A stretch of 9,867 bases of DNA from NCBI GenBank assembly GCA_000403945.1, contig APFI01000332.1, positions 1 to 9,867 of the forward strand, read 5' to 3'. Shown piece after piece: positions 1-5,796 of the stretch. Below the pieces are notes generated by a model. The model worked only from the letters and a program-made list of their open reading frames with translations. It made no database searches and was not told where the DNA came from. This stretch comes from Desulfovibrio sp. Dsv1 (lineage in GTDB: Bacteria > Desulfobacterota > Desulfovibrionia > Desulfovibrionales > Desulfovibrionaceae). Made by a program: the position numbers and the translations under genes. Every line of letters starts with the position of its first letter. Position 1 is the stretch's first letter.

Positions 1-62
1 TTCCATACCACATCCTGCTGAGATTTTGGACTTTTTTAGTTGGCCTTAGCCGGACAGCATTG
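1..62 (+). mobile_element. Insertion-sequence end, partial (IS4-like)
   Basis: These bases match the reverse complement of 7297-7358 at 60 of 62 positions, and the match stops sharply after base 62. The other copy is joined to a recognisable IS4-type transposase fragment, so this is taken as the 3' end of the same kind of element. The element continues off the left edge of the window, so its length and state are unknown. Two frames are open here, one ending in a TAG at about 49-51. I cannot tell which frame, if either, is the true transposase C-terminus. Confidence 0.65.
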
Positions 63-88
63 CCTTGGAATATCCCTTGATTTATAAG
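60..88 (+). promoter_or_regulatory. Candidate sigma-70 promoter for nrfHA
   Basis: A -35-like TTGCCT (60-65) is separated by 17 bases from a -10-like TATAAG (83-88), which would start transcription near 95, about 48 bases before the nrfH start codon. The TTG of the -35 lies inside the insertion-sequence end and the rest is flanking DNA. The -10 differs from consensus at one base and the -35 at two. It is the best-spaced pair I find upstream of nrfH, but it is a by-eye match only. Confidence 0.4.
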
Positions 89-97
89 TAGAACAAC

Positions 98-114
98 GCC
101 GTCACGGGGACGGC
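98..114 (+). promoter_or_regulatory. Inverted repeat in nrfH leader
   Basis: GCCGTC (98-103) and GACGGC (109-114) form a perfect 6-base inverted repeat around a 5-base centre, 29 bases before the nrfH start codon. It lies just after the predicted transcription start, so it could be a repressor site or a leader hairpin. No run of T follows, so it is not a simple terminator. The binding factor, if any, is unknown. Confidence 0.35.
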
Positions 115-142
115 AATGTCGGAATGAGAGAAGGAGGCTTCT

Positions 143-613
143 ATGGGAACAGCACCCCGCAATGGACCCTGGCTTAAATGGCTGTTGGGCGGCGTTGCGG
201 TGGGCGTGGCGCTTTTCGGCGCGCTGGCCTATGCCATGACGGCAACGGATCAGCGCCCGTTCTGCGCCAGTTGTCACATCATGCAGGAGGCGGCCGTGAC
301 CCACAAGCTGGGCACGCACGCTGACCGTTCCTGTAATGAATGCCACGCCCCGCACAATCTGCTGGCCAAGCTGCCGTTCAAGGCGCAAGCGGGCCTGAGT
401 GACTTCATCGGCAATCTGTCGGGCAAGGACGTGCCGTATCCGGCCAGTGTGACCACACGCGACGTGGTCAATGCAAACTGTAAGGCCTGTCACGCCCAGA
501 CCAACGTCAACGTGGCCAGCATGAACGCAAAACCTTATTGCGTTGACTGCCATCGCAATGTGGCCCATATGCGCCACAAGCCCATCAGCACAAGGACGGT
601 AGCGTATGAATAA
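143..613 (+). CDS. nrfH: Cytochrome c nitrite reductase small subunit NrfH
   Basis: NrfH is the membrane-anchored tetraheme quinol oxidase that feeds electrons from menaquinol to NrfA in nitrite ammonification. The 156-residue product has a short cytoplasmic N-terminus and one hydrophobic helix at about residues 11-33. Four heme-binding motifs follow: CASCH (41-45), CNECH (64-68), CKACH (113-117) and CVDCH (133-137). The first is CASCHIM; in the Desulfovibrio NrfH structure the Met of CXXCHXM is the unusual heme 1 ligand, and it is kept here (Met47). The length and the stretches HNLLAKLPFK and VVNANCKACH closely fit the Desulfovibrio vulgaris type. The start is fixed by a strong AAGGAGG six bases upstream. 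The last 8 bases overlap nrfA, so the two are one operon. The gene is intact. Confidence 0.95.
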   Translation: MGTAPRNGPWLKWLLGGVAVGVALFGALAYAMTATDQRPFCASCHIMQEAAVTHKLGTHADRSCNECHAPHNLLAKLPFKAQAGLSDFIGNLSGKDVPYPASVTTRDVVNANCKACHAQTNVNVASMNAKPYCVDCHRNVAHMRHKPISTRTVAYE

Positions 614-2176
614 GCATATTTGCAGTATGGCCCTGGCCGTGTCGGTGCTGTTGGGAGCAGCGCTGCTCAGCGGCTGCAATGATATTTCGACGGAACTGAA
701 GGCCCCCGCCTACAAGACCAACATCAAAGCGGACGAAACCCGCATGTCGGCGTTCAAGGCCGAATTTCCCGCTCAGTACGCCTCGTATCAGAAAAACAAC
801 GAATCTGAGGTGATGACCGACTACAAGGGCTCCATCGCCTATCACAAGAACGACAACGTCAATCCTTTGCCCAGGGGTTTCAAGCACGCCCAGCCCTATC
901 TGAAAAATCTCTGGCTGGGCTACCAGTTCATGTATGAATATAATGAACCCCGCGGCCACACCCATGCGATGGAGGATTTTGTCAACATTGACCGGCTGAA
1001 CCGTTACGGTACCGACGGCAAGGGTTTGATGCCCGCCACATGCTGGAACTGCAAAACGCCCAAGATGATGACCTGGATCAAGCAGTACGGCAACGACTTC
1101 TGGTCCAAGGACGTCAACGAGTTTCGCGGCAAGGACAAGATCGACGCCAGGGAAGAGAGCATTCATGCTCCACCTGTCACGACCCCCAGACCATGGAACT
1201 GCGGCCTTATTCCGAACCGCTGCAGGATTGGCTGAAGCGCACCAACCAGGACTGGAACAAGCTTTCCCGTAACAAGAAGCGCACTTTGGTCTGCGCTCAG
1301 TGCCACGTGGAATACTACTTCACCCATCCTGACAACGGGCCGGAGCTGCGCCCGGTCTTCCCGTGGGACAACGGCTTTAACCCTGAAGACATTTATCAGT
1401 ACTACAAGGGGCACGGCAAAAAGGACGCCAACGGCAAGCCCGGCCCGTTCGTGGACTTTGTGCATGCCGCATCCAAGGTGCCGGTAATCAAGATGCAGCA
1501 TCCCGACTTTGAAACTTTTCAGGACGGCCCGCACGGCGCGGCCGGCGTTTCCTGCGCGGACTGCCACATGCCCTACCAGCGTGTGGACGGCAAGAAGATG
1601 TCCAGCCACTGGATGACCTCGCCCATGAAGGACGGAGAAATGCGCGCATGCCGTCAGTGTCATGCCGACAAGACGCCGGAATACCTGCGCCAGAGGGTGA
1701 TCTACACCCAGCAGAAGGCGTTTGACCAGCTGCTGAAGGCCGAAGCGCTTTCGGTCAAGGCTCATGAGGCCGTGCGCCTGGCCAACAGCTATGCCGGCGA
1801 ACGCGCGGTCGACTACGACACACTGATGACCGAGGCCAGGGAAATGGTTCGCAAGGGCCAGCTTTTCTGGGATTACGTTTCCGCCGAGAACAGCGTGGGC
1901 TTCCATAATCCGGCCAAGACTCTGGACACGCTGATGACCTCCATGGAATGCAGCCAGAAGGCTGTGGACCTTGCCGGTCAGGCCACCAATTACGGCATTG
2001 CCCCAGCGCTGGCCGGGGATATCGAAAAGATCGTGCCGCCTATTCTTGAAATGAGCCGCAAGTTGCAGCAGGATCCCGAATTCCTGCAGAAGCATCCTTG
2101 GACAAAGCTGCTTCCTGTGCTGTCCAGGGCTGATCAGGTCTGGGATGGACAGGAACGCCTGACCTCCACCAAGTAA
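606..2176 (+). pseudogene. nrfA: Nitrite reductase catalytic subunit NrfA, frameshifted
   Basis: NrfA is the pentaheme periplasmic enzyme that reduces nitrite to ammonium with six electrons supplied through NrfH. The first frame (606-1235) gives a lipoprotein signal with lipobox LSGC (Cys24) and the catalytic heme motif CWNCK (146-150). The frame is then lost. From 1166 the other frame resumes with CSTCH and continues with CAQCH, CADCH and CRQCH to the stop at 2174-2176. CHVEYYF after heme 3 and KMQH (calcium-site Lys and Gln, active-site His) are kept. One missing base between about 1161 and 1165 explains the break; restoring it gives about 523 residues, normal for the family. As written, the product stops at 209 residues with one heme. 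Downstream sequence shows no further decay, so the change is recent or a sequencing error. AAGGA lies 9 bases before the start. Confidence 0.93.
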
Positions 2177-2208
2177 TTCCTCCGGACGCTGAAAACGCGC
2201 ATGAAATG

Positions 2209-2238
2209 AGAGGCCCCCGCAGTGCGGGGGCCTCTTTT
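2209..2238 (+). terminator. Rho-independent terminator of nrfHA
   Basis: A perfect 12-base stem (2209-2220 with 2224-2235), GC-rich, with a 3-base AGT loop, is followed by TTTT. It begins 33 bases after the nrfA stop codon and is the strongest terminator in the window. Confidence 0.93.
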
Positions 2239-2360
2239 ATGTCCCCGGACAGCGTTTCCACAACTTCTTTCCGATTTCGACTTTTCTGTCACCCGGTTGT
2301 ATTGCTTTTTCAGCTTAAGTTTTTATGTGATATACCGAAAGAATCAATAGCAATATTTTG

Positions 2361-2394
2361 ATGCTTTTAATACAGCATTAAAATTTTCTATACA
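2361..2394 (+). promoter_or_regulatory. AT-rich dyad and possible promoter before NlpC gene
   Basis: The 170-base spacer 2239-2409 is AT-rich compared with its surroundings. It holds two overlapping inverted repeats: ATGCT (2361-2365) with AGCAT (2374-2378), and TTTTAAT (2365-2371) with ATTAAAA (2377-2383). A -10-like TATACA (2389-2394) follows, with only a poor -35 (TTTAAT, 2366-2371) at 17 bases. The dyad covers that -35 position, as an operator would. The promoter call is weak; the inverted repeats themselves are exact. Confidence 0.35.
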
Positions 2395-2409
2395 TTATCG
2401 AGACATTTT

Positions 2410-2907
2410 ATGGAAAGAACATGTCACATATCTATGCGTTTCTGGCGCGTTTGCGTGCTCGGGCTGTTACTGGCGGCGCTGTTGACGGGCTGTGGTTTGT
2501 TCCGGCCGGTGGATAACGGTCCGGCGCCTGTTAAGGCGCAAAAAGTGGTGCATACCGCCTACAGTCAGATGGGCAAAAAATACCGGCAGGGCGGTGCCTC
2601 ACCCCAAAAAGGCTTTGACTGCTCGGGCCTGATCTGGTGGGCCTACCGGCAAAACGGTCTGAATGTGCCCAGAATCACGATGGATCAGGCCCGGGCCGGT
2701 CAGCCCGTGCCGAAAAATCTGGCCCGGCCTGGCGACATTGTGGTTTTCCGCACAGGGCAAAGCCCACGCGGCCTGCATACCGGCATTTACGCAGGCGGTG
2801 ACTCTTTTATTCACAGCCCGCGCCGGGGGGAACGCGTGCGCATGGAAAGCATGAACATTCCCTACTGGCGCAGCAAGCTGATTTCCGTTCGTCGGGTCGT
2901 GCGCTGA
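2410..2907 (+). CDS. NlpC/P60 family cell-wall hydrolase lipoprotein
   Basis: This is a predicted outer-membrane or periplasmic lipoprotein with a cysteine peptidase domain of the NlpC/P60 type, which cuts peptide bonds in peptidoglycan stems. The 165-residue product has a signal peptide ending in lipobox LTGC (Cys28). The domain spans about residues 43-160, with the nucleophile in FDCSGL (Cys71), the general base in LHTGIY (His123) and a third polar residue in FIHSP (His135). All three are the expected catalytic positions. The length suits a minimal NlpC/Spr-like enzyme without binding repeats. The first ATG (2410) has only a weak GAG ahead of it. An ATG at 2434 would give a more standard signal peptide (MRFWRV) but has no better ribosome site. 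The gene stands alone between nrfA and mobile debris. Confidence 0.9.
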   Translation: MERTCHISMRFWRVCVLGLLLAALLTGCGLFRPVDNGPAPVKAQKVVHTAYSQMGKKYRQGGASPQKGFDCSGLIWWAYRQNGLNVPRITMDQARAGQPVPKNLARPGDIVVFRTGQSPRGLHTGIYAGGDSFIHSPRRGERVRMESMNIPYWRSKLISVRRVVR

Positions 2908-2930
2908 ACCACATTGCGCTTGTCAACATT

Positions 2931-2961
2931 AAGCCCCGCGCTGAACGGCGCAAGGCTTTTT
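2931..2961 (+). terminator. Imperfect terminator after NlpC gene
   Basis: AAGCC (2931-2935) pairs with GGCTT (2954-2958) and GCGC (2938-2941) with GCGC (2948-2951), interrupted by a CC/AA internal loop, and a T run follows to 2961. It starts 24 bases after the NlpC stop, where a terminator is expected. The internal mismatch makes it weaker than the nrf terminator. Confidence 0.55.
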
Positions 2962-3024
2962 CCGCAAGTACGCAGCTTGCTATCATAGATTGTTTGAAGT
3001 ATGTCTGGAAAATAAATCAGTGGA

Positions 3025-3345
3025 TTGCGTTTTGCTTTTGCAAGACAAAATCCTTTAGAAAACGGCCAAAGGCGGCCCAGCCGTTTGTGGGCAACGTGCA
3101 CATACGAAGTTGCCATCGGCTTTTGCGTAAGCATACGCGCTGTCAGAAAGTGGATGATCCGCTATCTGCAAGGAGGCGTTGAGACTCTTGCTGACAGGAG
3201 CTCGCGGCCGGGGCGCTGCCGCGACATTCTCACGGGGGAGAATGCCTGTCGCATGTTATAGCGTTGCGGAAGATGCGCATGACAGGCGACGAGTGTGAGC
3301 TGTCGCGCAAGATGAGAATTTTCGTCACGCTACCTGAGAACGTGC
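3025..3345 (+). mobile_element. IS481-like transposase remnant
   Basis: The stretch from about 3100 to 3210 encodes a helix-turn-helix pattern (CVSIRAVRKWMIRYL), then an acidic/Gly link and LADRSSRPGR, which closely resembles the N-terminal part of IS481-type transposases. After a frame break near 3258, the codons ALRKMRMTGDECELSRKM resemble the second helix region (LRR.RMTG.EIA.ELG) of the same family. No DDE catalytic domain follows, because the sequence runs straight into the end of the methyltransferase gene on the other strand. At least one stop or frameshift lies inside. It is a dead fragment, and the exact family assignment is by eye. Confidence 0.5.
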
Positions 3346-4129
3346 CAATGCCGATTTTTGACTTTGGCACGTTCCTTGCTGGTAGACTTTTTCCCTCCCG
3401 ATTTTCCCCATGATTTTTTCTCGGTCTGGAGGATACGGTCACGGCTGATGGCGTAGTATTCCTCGGACAGTTCTATGCCCACATGGCTCCGGCCTGATTC
3501 GCGGCAGGCCACACCAACCGAACCACTGCCCATGAAGGGGTCAGGCACAATGCTGTCGGGGCTGGCAATGGCCAGAAGATCATGGATGAGGGCCACGGGC
3601 TTGCTTGTCAGATGCACCTTCTGCTTGGCGATGACGGGGGCAGGAATACAGGCCCGGCAGGCATGAGCGCGTTGCGAGGGTCAGGCTGCCCTTGCAGGCG
3701 CAGAGAACGTGCTCGCACTGCTGGCGGAACCTGCCGATCTGCGGGCGGGCACTCCGCTTGTTCCAGGGCACGATGCCCAGCCATTTCCAGCCCGCGCCCT
3801 GCACGGCGTCTGTCAGGGCGGGCAGCTGACGCCAGTCCGTGAACACCATCAGGGGCGCTCCGGCACGCGCCACGCGCCAGCACTCGTACACCACATGGTC
3901 CGGCTGCGCCGATCCCTGGCGTCGCCCGGCATGGCGGGTAATGGCGCTTGCAGCCGCTCGACTGGTATTTGTCGGCCGGATCGGCATGTCTTGCGGATGT
4001 GCTCATGCCGCCGCTGGAATACGGCGGGTCTGTCAGGATGGCGTCCACAGTTTCGGTGGGCATTTCGGAAGGGATGGTCAGGGAATCGCCGTTGAACGGG
4101 GTCACATTGTCGAAACTTTTCCTCTTCAT
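3330..4129 (-). pseudogene. Phage-type DNA methyltransferase, broken
   Basis: This would be an adenine-N6 or cytosine-N4 DNA methyltransferase of the beta arrangement, with the DPPY motif before the FxGxG motif. The start ATG is at 4129 (MKRKSFDN). The first frame carries VDAILTDPPYSSGG (DPPY codons at 4019-4030). A second frame carries ECWRVARAGAPLMVFTDWRQ, and a third begins around KVHLTSKPVALIHD, carries PDPFMGSGSVG and ends at 3330. At least three indels are needed: near 3930, near 3893, and at a run of five G on the plus strand (3636-3640) where one extra base shifts the last part. The pieces are in the right order and both key motifs survive, so a single working gene was lost fairly recently. 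Its start lies 4 bases after the stop of the small membrane protein gene, suggesting translational coupling; no separate ribosome site is evident. The target sequence is unknown. Confidence 0.8.
3338..3374. repeat. 11-base perfect inverted repeat
   Basis: GAACGTGCCAA (3338-3348) and TTGGCACGTTC (3364-3374) are exact reverse complements around a 15-base centre that contains TTTTT. The repeat sits in the last codons of the methyltransferase remnant and at the edge of the IS481-like remnant, so it may be a leftover element end or junction. It could also fold as a hairpin at the 3' end of the minus-strand transcript, but no clean T run follows. Confidence 0.6.
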
Positions 4130-4133
4130 GGTG

Positions 4134-4355
4134 CTAAAGGGGTTGCGCCCCAACGCGCCCGTCTCTCCCGGAGACACGAATACAGGCGGATTCTCTGCGG
4201 ATGCTGCTCTCATCCGTGGGGCCGTGGCGGGCTTGTAGCCCGTCGGCTGTAAGCGCAGCGCCCACAATGGCGGCTCCCCAGCTTGCCGGGGAAATGACCA
4301 CGCCAATCATGCAGCCAGCACCAAATGTCAAAAACCATGTTCCCCAGTATTTCAT
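4134..4355 (-). CDS. Small membrane protein, prophage-type, unknown function
   Basis: This 73-residue product has a hydrophobic first half (residues 4-38, rich in Gly, Ala and Ile/Val), enough for one or two short membrane helices, then a charged Arg-rich tail. I recognise no family. GTGAGG lies just before the ATG at a good distance, and the gene ends 4 bases before the methyltransferase start, so the two look like an operon driven by the promoter at 4467-4496. The Arg-rich tail lies in a region where the methyltransferase frame is also open upstream, so the real C-terminus could differ if an indel is present. A phage accessory role is inferred only from the neighbours. Confidence 0.5.
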   Translation of the reverse strand: MKYWGTWFLTFGAGCMIGVVISPASWGAAIVGAALTADGLQARHGPTDESSIRRESACIRVSGRDGRVGAQPL

Positions 4356-4466
4356 CCTTGCCTCACCCTCTAGATAGCCATTTTCACGGCGTTTGTCCAG
4401 ATGCTTCCGCCGTGTGTGCTCCGGGAGCGCCGGGGCTGGCTGGGCCTTCCCCGTGTCGGTGAAAAC

Positions 4467-4496
4467 AGTATAGATTTATTTTTAATCTTATATCAA
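4467..4496 (-). promoter_or_regulatory. Sigma-70 promoter with dyad operator
   Basis: On the minus strand, TTGATA (4491-4496) and TATACT (4467-4472) are 18 bases apart; each differs from consensus at one base. The spacer contains the inverted repeat AGATT/AATCT (4472-4476 with 4484-4488), which would place a repressor between the -35 and -10. Transcription would begin near 4460 and lead to the small membrane protein and methyltransferase genes. The AT-rich DNA at 4461-4544 contrasts with its GC-rich surroundings. AATCTTA recurs at 4484-4490 and 4516-4522. Confidence 0.6.
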
Positions 4497-4544
4497 GGGG
4501 AAAAGACAAAAAATAAATCTTAACCCAGATGAAAAATTATGGTG

Positions 4545-4826
4545 TTAAATACGCGTTTCCTCAAATTGCTCTAGAACCTTGCTCAATACTCGCACAGGGT
4601 CTAGCTCAAGTGCCCTAGAGAGGTTAACGAATTCTCCGACCTTGAGGTTTCGAGGCTTTCCGTTGCCCTGCCTTTGTGTGAGCGTTTGTACCTTCATGCG
4701 GGCGTTGGAGGCTCCGGGGAATACCCTCTTGCCAAGATCTTCAGCCGACATGCCAAGGCTTTTTCGACGTTCAACCAGTATTCCAATGATCGCCTGTTCA
4801 ATCATGCGTTGCAGCTCCTCGTTCAT
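4545..4826 (-). CDS. Small Cro/CI-like phage regulator
   Basis: The 93-residue product is likely a DNA-binding regulator from a prophage. Residues about 11-35 (ILVERRKSLGMSAEDLGKRV) and 60-85 (LKVGEFVNLSRALELDPVRVL) fit the first and last helices of a Cro/CI helix-turn-helix domain. The middle (38-58, basic, Gln- and Asn-rich) is longer than in a typical XRE protein. The N-terminal MNEELQRMIEQAI adds one more amphipathic helix. AAGGGGG lies 6 bases before the ATG, inside a hairpin. A strong promoter lies about 60 bases upstream and a second controlled promoter lies just downstream on the same strand, the usual setting for a phage regulator. It has no peptidase domain, so it would not be a LexA-type repressor. 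The gene is intact. The exact role (repressor, Cro or activator) cannot be told. Confidence 0.75.
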   Translation of the reverse strand: MNEELQRMIEQAIIGILVERRKSLGMSAEDLGKRVFPGASNARMKVQTLTQRQGNGKPRNLKVGEFVNLSRALELDPVRVLSKVLEQFEETRI

Positions 4827-4852
4827 GGCTACCCCCTTAATACGGTAGCCAT
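4825..4852 (-). promoter_or_regulatory. Hairpin over ribosome site and start codon
   Basis: ATGGCTACC and GGTAGCCAT form a perfect 9-base stem with a 10-base loop in the minus-strand transcript. The loop contains AAGGG of the ribosome-binding site, the stem takes in its last G residues, and the stem ends in the AU of the regulator's start codon. Closed, it would hide translation initiation. The left arm begins with its own ATG, which opens a 7-codon frame (MATVLRG, then TAG at 4829-4831) that ends inside the right arm. Confidence 0.6.
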
Positions 4853-4891
4853 AACAGGAAAAAGAATCTTCATCTTTTTTAAAAATCCTGC

Positions 4892-4955
4892 TTGACTATA
4901 GATTGAAAATTTGTCAATCGTCAATCCAACGGCAACCAGTTGCCCGTTCATTGAC
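4892..4955 (-). promoter_or_regulatory. Promoter of Cro/CI-like gene with TTGAC repeats
   Basis: On the minus strand, TTGACG (4919-4924) and TATAGT (4895-4900) are 18 bases apart and form a good sigma-70 promoter; transcription would start near 4888. The same stretch carries a cluster of TTGAC/GTCAA half sites: 4892-4896, 4901-4906 (GATTGA) mirrored by 4914-4919 (TCAATC), GTCAATC at 4913-4919 and again at 4920-4926, and TTGAC at 4951-4955. This spacing suggests operators for a dimeric repressor, possibly the regulator itself. Confidence 0.55.
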
Positions 4956-5100
4956 AACCGATCCCGACGACCACGCCAGTCCTGATGGCCACGGGCAGCT
5001 CCCGCCCTGCAGGTGTCGCGTGCGAGGGTACGCCCGGAAACAACCGGGCCGCGCCTGGACGGCGTTTTGGACCAGGGCGCGAAACCTGCCGCAAGGGCAT
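4956..5100. other. Stretch without a recognisable gene
   Basis: Short frames are open on both strands but none has a credible start, ribosome site or family signature. One minus-strand frame ends in ELPVAIRTGVVVGIG followed by a stop near 4952, which reads like a protein end, but nothing upstream supports it. The stretch is probably phage-derived debris. Confidence 0.3.
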
Positions 5101-5130
5101 AAAGAAAAGGCGGATTCGAATGAATTCGCC
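5101..5130 (-). terminator. Rho-independent terminator, minus strand
   Basis: On the minus strand GGCGAATTC (5122-5130) pairs with GAATCCGCC (5109-5117), 9 bases with one G-T pair and a 4-base loop, followed by TTTTCTTT (5101-5108). It lies 40 bases after the stop of the broken membrane-protein gene and is oriented to end its transcript. Confidence 0.75.
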
Positions 5131-5169
5131 CTAACGTGAAACTCTGATCTGTTTTTACCCAACGCGCCG

Positions 5170-5498
5170 TCAAGGTCTTGGTCTGTTCTGACCTTTGCGG
5201 TAGCCATACAGATAGCCTATGCCGCCACCTCCGAAAAGGACTGCAAGGTAGCGCAGTGCTTCTGTCAGGAATTCTTCCTTGTCCAGCCAAAGAGCGGCAA
5301 GAAGAAACCCGGCCACGACAAGAGACCGCCAAATCCATGCGCTTCTGGCTTTTTCATGCAATACTTGGATATGCACGCGCTCTGCGGCACGATCCCGTTC
5401 CTGCGCCTTTGGTTGTCCTGCTGTTTTAGAAACGTAAGCTGTTCGTCAGACGGTTGTGAACTTGCGCCATTTGAAACAGGGAGGTTGTCAGTTTCAAT
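5170..5498 (-). pseudogene. Coiled-coil two-helix membrane protein, frameshifted
   Basis: Read with one base restored near 5401, the minus strand encodes SDEQLTFLKQQDNQRR, then ERDRAAERVHIQVLHEKARSA, then two membrane helices (about WRSLVVAGFLLAALWL and LRYLAVLFGGGGIGYLYGY) and a basic tail (RKGQNRPRP) ending at 5170. The heptad-like charged first half followed by two helices and a basic C-terminus resembles small phage membrane proteins of the holin or spanin-associated kind, but I cannot name a family. The downstream half (5170-5376) is open from a GTG and could be expressed alone. A good terminator follows. The upstream limit is uncertain; in-frame sequence resembling the N-terminus runs to about 5498 without a clear start codon. 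Confidence 0.55.
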
Positions 5499-5555
5499 AC
5501 CTGCCCCCAGGCGAAGGAAAATCCGGTTCACGGTAACGGGGCGCGGACAGGCGTA

Positions 5556-5796
5556 CCATAAAACAGAAGCTCTTAATGCTGTGGGAAACGGCAACTGGGC
5601 ATCCGCGTGGACAAGCAAGGCGATTCATGACGCGGGCATGTCAATCTGGAAACACTACCATCTTTACGGCACAATGAAGTCAACGCCTAGGGACAGATAG
5701 TATTGACCCAAGCGCGAAATTCGATACGTTCGCCTACTACGACGCCAAACAGCAATTGTGCCGGGAAAACGGCGAGTATTACAGCATGGGGTCCGG
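5556..5796 (+). pseudogene. Fragment of repeat-type surface or tail protein
   Basis: Two stretches look like parts of one repeat protein. The first (about 5556-5676) reads NGNWASAWTSKAIHDAGMSIW then KHYHLYG. The second, in another frame from 5702, reads IDPSAKFDTFAYYDAKQQL then CRENGEYYS. Together they follow a pattern I associate with repeated units in large surface or phage proteins of Desulfovibrio: AGMS..HY.LYG....G.DPS..FDT..YY..K. A frame break between them, at about 5677-5700, destroys the gene. No start or ribosome site is present, so it is a 5'-truncated remnant whose 3' end runs into the convergent sdaA gene. Recognition is by memory of the pattern and is not secure. Confidence 0.4.

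Noticed and set aside
585..1166. Minus-strand open frame of 193 codons opposite the start of nrfA
   Set aside because: It lies antisense to the NrfA signal peptide and first heme region and has no recognisable features.
1161..1175. Programmed ribosomal frameshift in nrfA
   Set aside because: No slippery heptamer is present, and the family is not known to use frameshifting; a simple one-base loss explains the break.
1163..2095. Minus-strand open frame of 310 codons opposite nrfA
   Set aside because: The plus strand carries four heme motifs across this stretch; the minus frame shows no family signature.
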